In this document: in pieces, positions 11,581 through 22,184 of the stretch
Layout: each line of letters starts with the position of its first letter
Numbering within the stretch: position 1 is the first letter of the stretch
Assembly (NCBI RefSeq): GCF_050624435.1
Contig: NC_134541.1
Location: forward strand, 98,576,805-98,640,804
DNA length: 64,000 nucleotides
DNA from: Tenrec ecaudatus
Taxonomy: Eukaryota > Chordata > Mammalia > Afrosoricida > Tenrecidae
Direction: 5' to 3'
Translations under genes and position numbers: made by a program
Notes under the pieces: generated by a model
What the model was told of the DNA's origin: nothing
The model's input: the letters and a program-made list of their open reading frames with translations, nothing else
Database searches by the model: none

Positions 11581-11805
11581 GGGATGAGGGCTCCTTCATG
11601 AAATGGCAGCCCCACATGTTAGGAGTTCCAAGGTCGAGGAGGCCTGACCAAATCTGACCTTGGTTTGGCCTTCGTTCGATGTCAGTTTTGGACATAGCCA
11701 TGGTGTCGGTGGAGACGCACACTTGGAAAGCTCACAGCCTCTCTTTGCTTCTCAGACTATTTAGGTTGAGCACCTCTCCGTATTTCAGGGAGGGAGGGAG
11801 GGAGG

Positions 11806-11873
<68 letters not shown>

Positions 11874-12213
11874 GAGAGTGAAAAACCCATCAGTTTCCAT
11901 TTTCCCAGGCAATGAGGGAAAATAGCTTTCCTTTTGCAGAAGAAATTACATGAATTATATTAAAATCATCGCTGAGGTAATAAAATTACAGGCTCAGGAC
12001 TGTTAAAAAAACCTCCCTTTGTGTCCTAGGTAATTTGAGTATGGGTAGGACAGCTTCCCTGGGGTCCCCCTCTGCATAAAGAGGGAGGGAGGGAGGACAA
12101 GGGGTCATTGCAGTTCAGTGGCACAAATTCACTAGAAAATCCCTGCTTTGTTCTTTCTGTAGCTTTAATCAAAAAGGCAGACTCTGATGCAGACCCATGA
12201 GAGGAATGGCTGG
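11581..12213. other. Unassigned around a purine microsatellite
   Basis: Apart from the microsatellite listed separately, no gene or repeat is recognised. Confidence 0.4.
11788..11868. repeat. (GGGA)n/(GA)n microsatellite
   Basis: Six ggga-type units run into about 28 uninterrupted ga units. Confidence 0.97.
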
Positions 12214-12256
12214 TGTGTGCATGTGTGTGTGTATGCGTGTGTGTGTGTGTGTGTGA
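12214..12256. repeat. Imperfect (TG)n microsatellite
   Basis: tg dinucleotide run with interruptions. It creates the histidine/threonine runs of overlapping open frames, which are not genes. Confidence 0.95.
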
Positions 12257-12747
12257 AAGCACTGAATCACCAAATGGATGCAAGTGTCCAAGAAAGAGGT
12301 CCATTCCCCAGGAACCAGGGCAGAAACCGATTCTTCTGCCTTGTGAATCATCATTTTGGGGCCAGAGTGCTACAGGTTCGAAAGGAAATGCACAGAAATA
12401 CACATGCGACAAGAAAGAGCTGACAGGGAAATACATGTGCGCGCGCACACACAGAGCCATTCTTGGTTTAATGTATAAGGAAACCAGATGACAGAGAGAT
12501 GACATCTGTTCTTAGGATTCCTGGTGCAAACTTGAGTCATTTAGTAGCAAATGAATGCTGACAAGCTATGGGCTCAGGCATTGAGGGATGCAGCCAGTGA
12601 GGTAGAATGGGGGCTTGATGGAACTGGAGGAGCACAACCCATTGGGACAAGCATCTGGCTTGTGTGAGCTCTGGGGCCTGAGCTCTCGGAGGAGTGGCAG
12701 TCAAGCCCTTCTCATGGTGTAGTCCCAGGGGGCATTTGTGGGCAATG
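12257..12747. other. Unassigned
   Basis: No repeat or gene recognised; a 'gtgcgcgcgcacacac' purine-pyrimidine alternation lies at about 12436-12452. Confidence 0.4.
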
Positions 12748-13092
12748 GTGTTTCAGTGGTAGCTCAGTGGTAGAATTTCCACCACCCATGCATGAGACCC
12801 TGGTTTGATTCCCAGCAGTGCACCGCCTGTGCAGCCTCTACCCATCTGTCAGTGGAGGTCTGAGTGTCGCTACGATGTTAAACAGCTTTCAATTGAAATT
12901 CCAGACCAAGATGGTCTAGGAAGAAAGACCTGACTGATACCTACTCCTGAAAAACAACCAGTGAAAACTCTCTGGAGTACAATAGTCTAACTTGCAGCCA
13001 GTCATTGAGATGGCAAAGCAGGACCATGCAGTATTTCCTACCACTGTGCCGGGGGTCACCATAAGTTGGGGCTGACTCAATGGCAGCTAACA
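12748..13092 (+). repeat. Composite SINE: tRNA-Gly-like head, RTE-like body and tail
   Basis: The head has a tRNA A-box region ('gtagctcagtggtagaattt') and a B box ('ggtttgattcc'), closest by eye to tRNA-Gly. The body has the RTE 5' words 'cagaccaagatgg' and 'aagaaagacctg'. The tail 'ggctgactcaatggcagcta' followed by 'acaca' resembles the RTE 3' end. This is the expected design of a SINE mobilised by an RTE-clade LINE. Confidence 0.7.
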
Positions 13093-13139
13093 CAAGAGGG
13101 GACGGACATTGACAATGCATAGAGATATTCTGATGATCG

Positions 13140-14485
13140 TTAGTGGTCTTGTGAGTTATTTATTTGGCTGCTAAGTACAAGGTTGGCAGTTCAAAATCAC
13201 CAGCTTCTCCTTGGGACAAAAAGAGGATTTCAGGTTTGATGAAGTGAAATGTATCCAAGAGGAATTACTGAGAGATGAGTGGAGTGTCAGCATGATAGTA
13301 GGACAGGAGGAGGGTGAAAGGAAATAGAGGAAAGAAAGATGGGGCAAAAGCTATTTATAGAGGTATAGGTATAGGCATGTATATATGTAAATATATTAAT
13401 CTATAATGATAGGGATATAGGTCAGTATACATATATTTATATGTCAAGTATTAAGATAGCAGATAGACATTGGCCTCTACTCAAAGCCTCCCTAAACACC
13501 AGAACATTTTGTTCTAATAACCTGACACTCTGTTCTCACCTTCTCGACAGGCTCACTAAGACAAAATGGGTGCATAGCAAATGTGGTGAAGAAAGAGGAT
13601 GGTGCCTGGTTATTACAAGATATAGCATCTGCGGTCTTAAAGGCTTGATGTTAAATAAGCAGCCATCTAGCAGGGTAGCAACAAAGCCCACATGGAAGAG
13701 CACAGATTAGTCTGCGTGATTATGAGGTGTCGACAGAATCAGGTATCAATAGATTCAAAATAAACAGTTAGGTCGATTTGAATGAGGGGGGTTGGAATGG
13801 AGACCCAAAGCCCATCTGTCAGCAATTGGACATTCCATCACAGAAGGGTGCAGTATAGCACTGATGAAACACATAACATTCCTCTAGTTCCTGAATGTTT
13901 CTCCACCCCTACTGTCATGACCCATTTCTACCTTATACATCCAGCTACACTGGGGTACATACATTGGTACAGATAAGAGCTCTTGACACATGGAATCCAG
14001 GACAGATCAATCCCTTAGGAATAGTAGTGGTAGTAGCGATACCATGAGGGGAAGGGAGGGGTAGGGCTGGAAGGGGGAGAAAAGGGGAACTGATCACAAG
14101 GGAGATATATATTCCCCTCCTCCAAGGGGGATGAATAATGGAAGTGTAGATGAAGGGAGACAACAGAGCATGTAAGATATGAGATAGCAATAATAATACA
14201 TAATGATCAAGGACTCACGAAGGTGGGAGGGGGAGGGAGGGGTAAAAAAGGAGCTGATACCAAGGGCTCAAGAAGAAAAAAATGTTTTGGAATTGATGAT
14301 GGCAACATATGTACAAGTGTGTTTAATACAACTGAATTATGGATTGTTTTAAGATCTGTAAGAGCCCCAATAAAATGATTAATTAATTTCTTTTTTTTTA
14401 AAAGAGGCTTTCAATTCCTGTAGAGAGTAGGGTCATTATGAGACTGAATAGACTTAATGACAGTGAATGGAGACATTTTTAATGT
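13140..14485 (+). repeat. AfroSINE split by an L1
   Basis: The left part (13140-13226) carries 'ttggctgctaagtacaaggt' and 'ggcagttcaaaatcacc'. The right part (14400-14485) resumes with 'gaggctttcaattcctgtag' and 'agggtcattatgagac'. The two halves are contiguous in AfroSINE order once the L1 at 13227-14399 is removed. Confidence 0.8.
13227..14399 (+). mobile_element. L1 3' UTR, 5'-truncated, sense
   Basis: Sense version of the young L1 3' UTR, ending 'aagagccccaataaaatgat' with an A/T-rich tail. The 8-bp 'aaaagagg' at 13219-13226 and 14400-14407 is the target site duplication. The short open frames inside are UTR artefacts. Confidence 0.85.
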
Positions 14486-14814
14486 CATCATTGTAGGTGG
14501 GGTGGGGGTGCAGGTGAACTACTGGTATCTAGTCAGTGGGTGTCACAGATGGAGCTAAGTAGCTTGAATTGCTTGGATGGTCCCCATCACATAAAATTAT
14601 CAGGCCCAAATACCAATAGGACCAAGGTTGAGAGATACTCTTCCAGAGTCTCAATTTCATTATCTGTAAAATTGGAGTAAATGCAAAATACCAGTCACTA
14701 AATGTGACAGTGTGTGTTTGTCTCTACTGATTGAGATTTCCAGGATCTCCCCCCTTGTATTTCCCTACCCAATCCCTCACATTGGAACCACAGAGATTTC
14801 CCTGAAAATGCAGA
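14486..14814. other. Unassigned
   Basis: No confident assignment; 'ctcaatttcattatctgtaa' near 14650 could be a trace of a MIR. Confidence 0.35.
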
Positions 14815-15135
14815 TCTGGTCCTGCCACTTATCTGTTAACATCCTCCTGTGGTTTTTCACTGGCCTCCTTAACATACCCTAACTGATCTTTGCACGCTCT
14901 CATTTAAATTCGCTTCCCTCCTCTTTGATCCTACAATGTCCTCCCTCCCATCTCTATGCCCTTGTACCTTCTGTTACCTTTTCGCAAACCACTCACCACT
15001 CAGCCTCCTTTGTCACCTACTTTTGCCTAATGGTCTTGGCTTCAATGGCACCGTGTCCAGGGAGCCTTCCCTAACTGCTCTGGGGGAGAAACGGGGGCTA
15101 GTGCCTTGTGTACCCCTCTCCCAGCACGTGTAGCA
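14815..15135. repeat. Probable L2 LINE fragment
   Basis: The order 'ctcctgtggtttttcact', 'cctctttgatcctac', 'tgcccttgtaccttctgtta' and 'agggagccttccctaactgc' matches the 3' region of L2 as found in most mammalian genomes. It is highly diverged. Confidence 0.5.
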
Positions 15136-15147
15136 TTAGATGACAGT

Positions 15148-17122
15148 TGCTTTCTGCTGCCAAGGAGTTCATCTCACTTGGACTCACAGTCAGTGTTCAT
15201 GAAAGCACAAGTCAAGAGATCAAATGAGGCATAAATCTGCTACAAAAACTTCCTTAAAGTATTGAAGAGTAAGGATGTCACTCCTCTTTTTTTAAAGCAA
15301 ATTTTACTGGGAGCTCTTATAGACATTGTAACAATTCATAATTAAATTAGGTCAAGCATAATTGTAGAATTGCTGCCACCACCAGTTTCAAAACATTTTC
15401 TTTCTTCTTGAACTCCTTGATATCAGCTCCTCTTTATCCCCTCCCTCCTCCCCCCCTCCTCCCCAGGAACCCTTGTTGTTATGTTATATATAATAATTAT
15501 TATTTTTGTTTTCCATGTCTTAAACCATCTAATACATCTGTTCACCTACAATTCTGTTTTTCATTCTCCTCGAGTGGGATTCATGAGTACTGTCAGCTCC
15601 CTCTTTCTCCCCTTACCTTGCACCCATTTTCCACACTCACAGGAAATCATTACTCCTGTTCCTGACTCTGAGGGGTATTTATCTTGGCTTTCATGCATCC
15701 AATGATCTTAATTGTACACGTGAACATACTGATGCCGAACAGAATTAATGAGGCAAAATAAGAACCATAATAGTGCGGGGAGGAAATCTTAAAGAACTTC
15801 CTAGAGGATAGTTATGTGTTTCCTCAGTGCTATGCCACACCCTGGACTTCACATCCCTTCTGTGAGGTGGCGGTTCTGTCCAATTGTCTTGCTGCTGGGC
15901 TTTGGGTCTCCACTTTATCCATGCTCCTTCATGTCAATTTAATTGCTTGTTTTTCGAACTTCTGATACCTATTCCCGTTGATACCTCGTAATCACCCAGG
16001 CTGGCATGCTTCTTCCATATCGGCTTTGTTGTTTCCCTGCTAGATGGCTGCTTGTTTAGCTTCAAGCCTTTAAGACCTCAGATGCTGTATCTTTTAGTTT
16101 CCGGGCACCATCTGCTTTCTTCATCACATTTGTTTATGCATTCATTTTGTCTTCAGCTATTGTGTTGGGTGGGTGAGTATCATAGAGTGCCCAATTATTA
16201 GAACAAACCGTTCTTGTACCGAGGTAAGATTTGATTATAGACCCAAAGTCCAGCTGCTTCCTTGTTGTATTTACATATATATGGTCAAATAAACCTATCT
16301 TTATACATTTATATATTTACATATCTATATGTATACTTTTATGTATAATTTTTACTTTCTTCTTCCTTCCTGTTTTTCTTTCCTCCTACTCCACCTTCGT
16401 GGTTACCTATCCTTAACCTCTCAGCAATTCCTCTCAGATAAGTTTCAATTGATCAAACATGACTGGGAACATTACACCCTCCTCCTCATCTATTCAGCGC
16501 CCTTGTTGTTCTCCTGTCCCTGCTGTTGTGGCTCACCGTTCCCCTTCCCCTACCTCCTCCCCTCATAGCCCACCCCTTCCCCCAGAACCATTTGTCCTAT
16601 CGCTGTCTCCTTTGGCTTGCTTATCCTGCCTGTCTTAAATAGACACCCAAAGGAAAAGATGAAAAAAAAGAAAGACCGTATAAATAGTTCCCTGTCCAGT
16701 TGTTAAAGGATGTCACTTTGAGGACTAATGTGTACCTGACCAAGTCACAGTGTTTTCAATCATCTCATAGGCATGTGGATGTTGGACATTGAATAAAGCC
16801 GACCTGAGAAGAATCAATGCATTTGAGTTACAATGCCAGCAAAGAATATTGAAAGTACCATGGACTGCCAAAAGAACAACAACGAAAAAAAGAACAGAAC
16901 GCGCCTCAGAAGGAAGGATGGGTGAGACTTCATCTCACATGGACGTGTTAACAGGACATCATGCTTGGTAAAATAGTGGGGCAGTGGAAAAGAGGAACAC
17001 CTTTGGCCAGGTGGATGGACATGATGGTTGCAACAATAGACTCAAACATTACAATTGTAAGGATGGAGCAGGACTGCACAGTGTCTTGTTCTGTGAGTTG
17101 GAACCGACTAGGCGGCACCCAA
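15148..17122 (+). pseudogene. RTE-clade LINE 3' half, split by an L1
   Basis: The left piece (15148-15282) has 'aaggagttcatctcacttgg' and 'gcacaagtcaagagatcaaa'; the right piece (16706-17122) runs to 'gagttggaaccgactaggcg' and 'gcaccc'. Joined at the L1 site they follow the C-terminal and 3' UTR order of the RTE family. Frames are broken and no functional polymerase remains. It lies directly against the mariner at 17128. Confidence 0.85.
15283..16705 (-). mobile_element. L1 3' UTR, second subtype, antisense
   Basis: Begins with poly(T), then 'attttactgggagctcttat', the subtype also present at 31555. It is flanked by a perfect 12-bp duplication, 'aaggatgtcact' at 15271-15282 and 16706-16717. 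It sits inside the RTE. Confidence 0.9.
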
Positions 17123-17580
17123 AACTATGAGGGGTTACCCCCTCAAAATGGGATTTTCCCCCCAAAGCTATGCATTGAATTGTTTTTACAAAATAGCCTT
17201 ATTACCTCCAAAGTTCTCTACGTTACACTTAATACATTTGTCAAATCTGCAATTCTATTCTTGGAAGCATTTTTCAAACTCATTTGTCTGGATGGGCTGA
17301 CAGCACTTCCCTCGTTTTTTCTTTCACCTTTTCTACATCATCAAATCACTGTCCTTTATTGTCCCTCTTCATTCTCGGCATAAAAAAAGCCATGTGGAGC
17401 GAAGTCAGGGGAGTAGGTGCGTTGGGCAAGGGAGTTATGATGTTTTTGCCAAAAACTGGCAAACTGAGATGGCTGTGTGAGTAGGTGCATCGTTGTGGTG
17501 GCAAAACCAGTCTACCATCTGCCACAAATTAGGCGTTTTTTGTCCCACACTGTTAAGATATCTTTTTAGAACCTCTAAAT

Positions 17581-18301
17581 TAGTGGTTCTCAACGTTCCT
17601 GTGGTGGTCACCTAATCTGGTGTCGAGTTAAGGAGTAAGAGTGAAGGGGTGGAGTCTAGGCTGTCAGTCTGGAGATGGCCAATGAGACTTCTGTGCGGGC
17701 GTGGCCTTCTCCTGAGAATTCTGGGACTTCCTCCTTGGAGGCAGAAGACACCTCTCTCTCTGCTACTCCCTGGGAGACACTGCAGAAGACAAGCCACATG
17801 GACATAAGCAGACCTCGGAGGCCAGAGAAGCCACCGAGAGAACCCTGCCAGCACTGAGATGCTTACAACGCCACTGGCCCCAAAGACTTTCTACCACTGA
17901 TTGTGATCCTCCTGCATTTGGCTGCATTGCATGTGTTTCGTGAGTCTGAGGAGGACTTTATGGATTGGTGTTGGACATATGGCTGGTATTAGACTTGTGG
18001 ACCTGATCTGGACTGGGCTGGGATGTTTTCTCAATGTTCAAATGCTCTTATATGTAAATCTCTTTCTTATACACATATGTGTGTCCATGGATTTGTTTCT
18101 CTAGTCTACCTACACTAACATACTTCCTAATGCTGAGACCCTTTAATACAGTTTCTCATGTTATGGTGACTCCCAAACCATAAAATTATTTTCATTGCTA
18201 CTTCATAACTCTAATTTTGCTACTGTTATGAATCGGGTGACCCCTGTGAAAGGGTCATTTGACCCCCAAAGGGGTTGAGACCCACAGGCTGAGAACCACT
18301 G
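17581..18301 (+). mobile_element. SPIN hAT element (non-autonomous), split by an LTR-like element
   Basis: Terminal repeats 'tagtggttctcaac' and the reverse complement of 'gctgagaaccactg' flank a body with 'aatgctgagaccctttaata', 'accataaaattattttcatt' and 'aaagggtcatttgaccccca', the SPIN consensus order. A perfect 8-bp duplication 'ctctaaat' (17573-17580 and 18302-18309) is the hAT hallmark. Without the nested LTR it is about 190 bp, an internally deleted form with no transposase. SPIN spread by horizontal transfer among tetrapods and is known from tenrec. Confidence 0.92.
17600..18122 (+). repeat. LTR-like repeat inside SPIN
   Basis: Begins 'tgtggtggtcacctaatctg' and ends 'ctacctacactaacata'. 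The SPIN flanks read 'gttcc' (17595-17599) and 'cttcc' (18123-18127), a 5-bp duplication with one change; SPIN itself should read 'cttcc' there. It is about 523 bp with TG...CA-type ends and no coding capacity. Confidence 0.85.
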
Positions 18302-18699
18302 CTCTAAATAGAGAGCTTGATTAAGAGTTTGATCTGATGGAATGAACTCCAAATGTAGTATGAGAAATTGAGGGATGTCCGGAACGAGGTTTGCCATCAA
18401 TCGACATTTCACCTTTTCTAAAATGAGAAAACCACTTGTACTCTTGAGTTTTCCTATAGCACTGTCCTTTTAGGTGTGTTCAACATTACAATAGTTTCTA
18501 CGGCATTTTTCCCGAGCAGGAAGCAAAATTTCACAGCAGCACTCTGTTCTCTTAAATCAGCAATCACAGAAAACGAGGTTCAAGTGAAACTCCTTCTATG
18601 AAAAAATTCACTGTGGCCCGAGAGAGAGAACCTTCCATGGTGATGCCACTAGGTTCATTAACTCAGAACAATTTGCTTGGTGCTGGCCTAGTGAAGGGA

Positions 18700-18728
18700 G
18701 TGTGTGTGTGTGTGTGTGTGTGTGTGTT
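18700..18728. repeat. (TG)n microsatellite
   Basis: About 14 uninterrupted tg units. Confidence 0.97.
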
Positions 18729-18824
18729 TCATAGTATAAAGCCCCACCAGGTGCGGCTTTTTCCAGTTCTTTTGGGGGTGGGTGCCCCCTCGTATGTCAC
18801 TTGACATTGTGAGCATTTTGCTCA

Positions 18825-18915
18825 GTGTTATCTTCTCAGTGTATAGTAAGTACTTGACCATATAATAGGGTTCAATATATATTTGTTGAATAAATGATTC
18901 AATGAATCAATCAGG
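18825..18915 (+). repeat. MIR 3' tail
   Basis: 'agtaagtacttgaccatata' and 'atatttgttgaataaatgat' resemble the 3' end of MIR-type SINEs. Confidence 0.5.
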
Positions 18916-19159
18916 TCTTTGACTGCAGTTCTTTCTGTTTCCTTTCTCCTTCCTTGAGTATTGTGCTGTGTCCAGGTGAATGTGTCATGCTCAAAGGGAG
19001 AGAAAAGCACAGAAGACGGCAAGATAATTTTTACCCTTGACCAATGGCCTTGACATAATCCAGAGGAAAGGGTTCTTGCACGAAAATCACAATAACTGCC
19101 TATAAAGCAACTTCCCTGCTTTTTTTCTGGAAAGGATGTTAATCAGGTCACCCCCTGTG

Positions 19160-20885
19160 TGTCAGTTTGTGACACTGTGGTGGTTGTGGGTTGCTGTGAT
19201 GCCAGAAACTATGTCCTGGTATTTTGAATACCAACAGGGTCACCAAAGTGAATAGGTTTCTGCAGAACTTCCAGATTAACAACAGATTATGAAGAAGGAA
19301 TTGGTGGTCCATTTTAGAAGAATTAGCTTCTGAAAACTCTATGAATACCATTGAAATGGAATGAAAAAGCTCAAAACCAAGGGGAAGGAAAAATACTCTG
19401 AAAACATGGGTCTTGATGATAGAAACAAAGCCAGAAACCACGTGATAGCATTTTGCAAAACCAATGACTTCTGATTAGGGCAAGGACTGTACAGATGTGC
19501 TTTATACAATTGATGTATGTATATGTATGAACTGTGAAAAGAATTGTATGAGCCCCAATAAATTGTTAAAATAAAACAAAACAAAACAAAAAAAACCAAT
19601 GACTTCATTGAAAATACCTATTTTACACAACAAAAAAGTCAATGCAAATGTCTACTTCTCCAAAGGGAACATGCAGAAATAAAATTGACTGTATCTGTGG
19701 GAAGATACAATTGAAAAGCTGAATACCAGCTAAAATCAGTACAGGGTCTAACTGTGAACTAGAATTTTAACTGTTCATAGGTAAGTTCAGGCTAAAACTG
19801 AAGAAAATTGAAACCTGTCCATGAGAGCCTCATATAAACTTAAGTATAGTATATTCTATCTGAGTTTTAAGAACATCTCAAGTACAGATTTGATGCATTA
19901 AATACGAATGACAGATGAACTGATGGGATGACATCAAGAAAATCAGATATGAAGAAAACAAACATAAATACAAGAAAGGAAGAAAAGCCCAAGAAGCCAT
20001 AGTAAAATATTAAAATGAAAAATACTATAATAGAAAAAACCTAGAGTTAGAAAATCAAAAAGGAGAAACAGGTTCTGCATAACTTACACTGAAAGAATGA
20101 AAGATTCTTTCATGCAAAATATTGAATGGTTCTGGGAGCATCAAGAGAAGATGAAAAGAACACACAGAGTCACTGCACCCAAAAGAACTAGACAATATTG
20201 TACCATTTCAGGAGGTAGCAGATGAGCAAGAACTAACCAAGCTAAAGGAAGAAGTTCAAGCTGCACTGAAAGCAACAGCCCCAAACAAGTCTCCTGGAAT
20301 TGATGGCATACCAATTGAAATGTTCCAACGGGTTGATGAATTACTGGAAGCACTCACTTGTCTAAACCAAGAAATTGGTAAGACAAATACTTTTCTAACT
20401 GACTGGAAGAAGAGATCCATATTTGTACCTATTCTAAAGTAAGGTGGCTCAACAGAACGCACAGATTTAATTGATGTCACCACACATAAGTAAGATCACA
20501 TATGCATGTGTAAGTGGGACTTTGAATAAGGAAGCCCTAAGAAGAACTGATGCATTTGGATTAATGCATGGACTACCAAATGAACAAATAGATCAATCTT
20601 GGAAGAAGTACAATCAGAATGCTCCTTTGAGGCAGGGATGATATGACTTCACCTCACATGTTTTAGACATATTATCAGGATAGATGAATCCTGGAGAAAG
20701 ACATCATGCTTGGTAAAGTGGAGAGGCAGCAAAAAAAAGGAAAGCCCCTTACAAGATGGATTGGCACAGTGTCTTCATCAATAGACTCAAACATAAGAAC
20801 AGTTGTGAGGATGGTGTCAGACTGATGATGTGTCATCCTGTTGTGCTATCAGTAGGAACAGACTCAGTGGTGCCTAACAACAACA
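19160..20885 (+). pseudogene. RTE-clade LINE with internal deletions
   Basis: The 5' UTR module is at 19160-19345, followed by the endonuclease-RT linker. At 20281 a reverse transcriptase segment reads 'PNKSPGIDGIPIEMFQ', matching the RTE 'PGIDGI' region, and continues to 'DWKKRSIFVPILK' before a stop. The 3' end finishes with 'ctcagtggtgcctaacaaca'. Most of the endonuclease and the catalytic YxDD region are missing, so it is non-functional. Confidence 0.88.
19472..19591 (+). mobile_element. Extremely short L1 3' terminus insertion
   Basis: About 120 bp of L1 3' end ('tgagccccaataaattgtta' followed by a caaaa-patterned tail). It is bounded by a perfect 15-bp duplication, 'aaaaccaatgacttc' at 19457-19471 and 19592-19606, and sits inside the RTE. 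Confidence 0.93.
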
Positions 20886-20933
20886 ACATGTTAGGAAGGT
20901 CTGAGAAAGTTGTGAATTGTTACTAGCTATAGG

Positions 20934-20956
20934 CTGTGTGTGTGTGTGTGTGTGTA
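20934..20956. repeat. (TG)n microsatellite
   Basis: About 11 tg units. Confidence 0.95.
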
Positions 20957-21082
20957 TACCCAGCATTGTTTCCATTGTGTGTCCATATACATTCCACCTC
21001 CTCTGCTATCCATGCATATTCTGGGGGAACAGGTACAGCCTCTGGCTTGTCTTTAATGGTCTCGGGAATCCTACGTACAAAA

Positions 21083-21210
21083 ATGTAAAATGTAAGCTGC
21101 CATCAGATTGATGTCAACCCATAGGGACCCTATGGGGCAGTTAGAACTGCTCCTGCTGGGTTCAGAGACTGCGACTCTTTACTAGAGCAGAAAGCCCCAT
21201 CTTTCCCCTA
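21083..21210 (-). repeat. AfroSINE, antisense, partial
   Basis: 'agctgccatcagattgatgt', 'cccatagggaccctatgggg' and 'agttagaactgctcctgctg' are the antisense 3' half. Confidence 0.8.
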
Positions 21211-21366
21211 CAATATCAACAAAGGAGCTTCAAAGAGTTGTGAAAAATTAGAATAAAAAGTTAATCAATTTTCCCACAAACTTGTTGACTCTCCCACCTT
21301 CCTGTATATCTTTCTTGTCAAAGCTCTTGGTGAGGAGGCCCTCAGGCAAATTCATTCCATGAGGAT

Positions 21367-21824
21367 TGTGGCAGTGAGATTGATGTCACCTTGAACCTAT
21401 GTGAATGTGTAGGGGAGAGTCTAACTCACCCATCAGGTCACAGCCTGACGACACTCTTTGGGGTGTGGCTTTTTTATGAGAGACATCAGGAATTTCTCTC
21501 TCTCTGGTCCCTTGCCATCAGCTTTTTTAGATTCTGTGTCTGCCTGTAGGAGTGAGCCCAGGTGGACTGCTGGCCCTCGAGCTGCCAGCACCCTTCCATG
21601 TTCCACATAGCTCTGCACCCACCACCCTTTTATCTCCAGCTGCCATCTTCACCCTTCTATGTCATCAACCTGAAAGTACATGAATCTGAAGGGGCTCCAG
21701 CTAACATTGAACCTATGGACTGGCTGGGATACTTGATATAAAATTATTTCTTGAAATAAAGTTATTTCTTATACATAGATGAGTGTCACTGGTTTTATTT
21801 CTCTTGACAGCCCGACCTAACACA
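21367..21824 (+). repeat. LTR-like repeat
   Basis: Starts 'tgtggcagtgagattgatgt' and ends 'cagcccgacctaacaca'. The flanks 'aggat' (21362-21366) and 'agaat' (21825-21829) are a plausible 5-bp duplication with one change. An AATAAAG at about 21756 lies 70 bp before the 3' end, where a polyadenylation signal would be in a sense-oriented LTR. Confidence 0.75.
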
Positions 21825-21839
21825 AGAATGGGTTCCGTG

Positions 21840-22180
21840 CTGCCACAGTGTTGGCAAAAACATTGGCTATGATATGGACTGCCATAAGACCAAATAAATC
21901 TGTCTTTGAAGAAGTACAGTCAGATGCTCCTTAGGTGCAAGGATGGTGAGACTTCATGTTCTGTACTTTGGACCTGCTACCATGAGAGATTAATCCTTGG
22001 CAAAGAGCATTGTGCTTGGTGTAGTCAAGTGTCAGCAGAAAGGAGGAAGACCCTCACCTCGATGGGCTGAGGCACAGCAGTGCGTGTGAGGCGGGCACCG
22101 GGCTGGGCAGCCTCTAGTCACTGGACACGGGGCCACTCTGAGTCACGACAGACTCCATGGCACCAACACAAACACTGTGC
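21840..22180 (+). repeat. RTE-clade LINE 3' end
   Basis: 'atatggactgccataagacc', 'aagaagtacagtcagatgct' and 'gcaaggatggtgagacttca' lead to a tail '...gacagactccatggcaccaa'. No open frame remains. Confidence 0.8.
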
Positions 22181-22184
22181 TGAA

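Larger units (their letters stand above)
17128..18600 (-). pseudogene. mariner transposon, decayed, interrupted by SPIN
   Basis: The left end 'aggggttaccccctcaaaat' resembles the terminal repeat of the second mariner (58468-59033). Read on the minus strand, 18600-18310 gives a transposase N-terminal domain with 'VKFCFLLGKNAVETI' and 'KWFSHFRKGEMSIDGKPRSG'. The piece 17580-17160 gives the catalytic region 'DWFCHHNDAPTHTAIS', equivalent to the mariner HHDNAP/HTA motif. Part of the central domain and the 5' terminal repeat are missing and stops are present, so the element is inactive. Confidence 0.85.

Noticed and set aside
12026..12505. 159-codon minus-strand open frame
   Set aside because: Built around an imperfect TG/CA repeat and polypurine sequence; competing frames exist on both strands.
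12748..12830. Possible tRNA-Gly gene
   Set aside because: A and B boxes are recognisable but the acceptor and anticodon stems do not pair well and it is fused to a SINE body.
16961..17383. 140-codon plus-strand open frame
   Set aside because: It runs from an RTE tail into the antisense mariner; a chance fusion.
17612..17857. Opposing 80- and 60-codon frames
   Set aside because: Both lie in the LTR-like repeat, and the same frames recur in its other copies.
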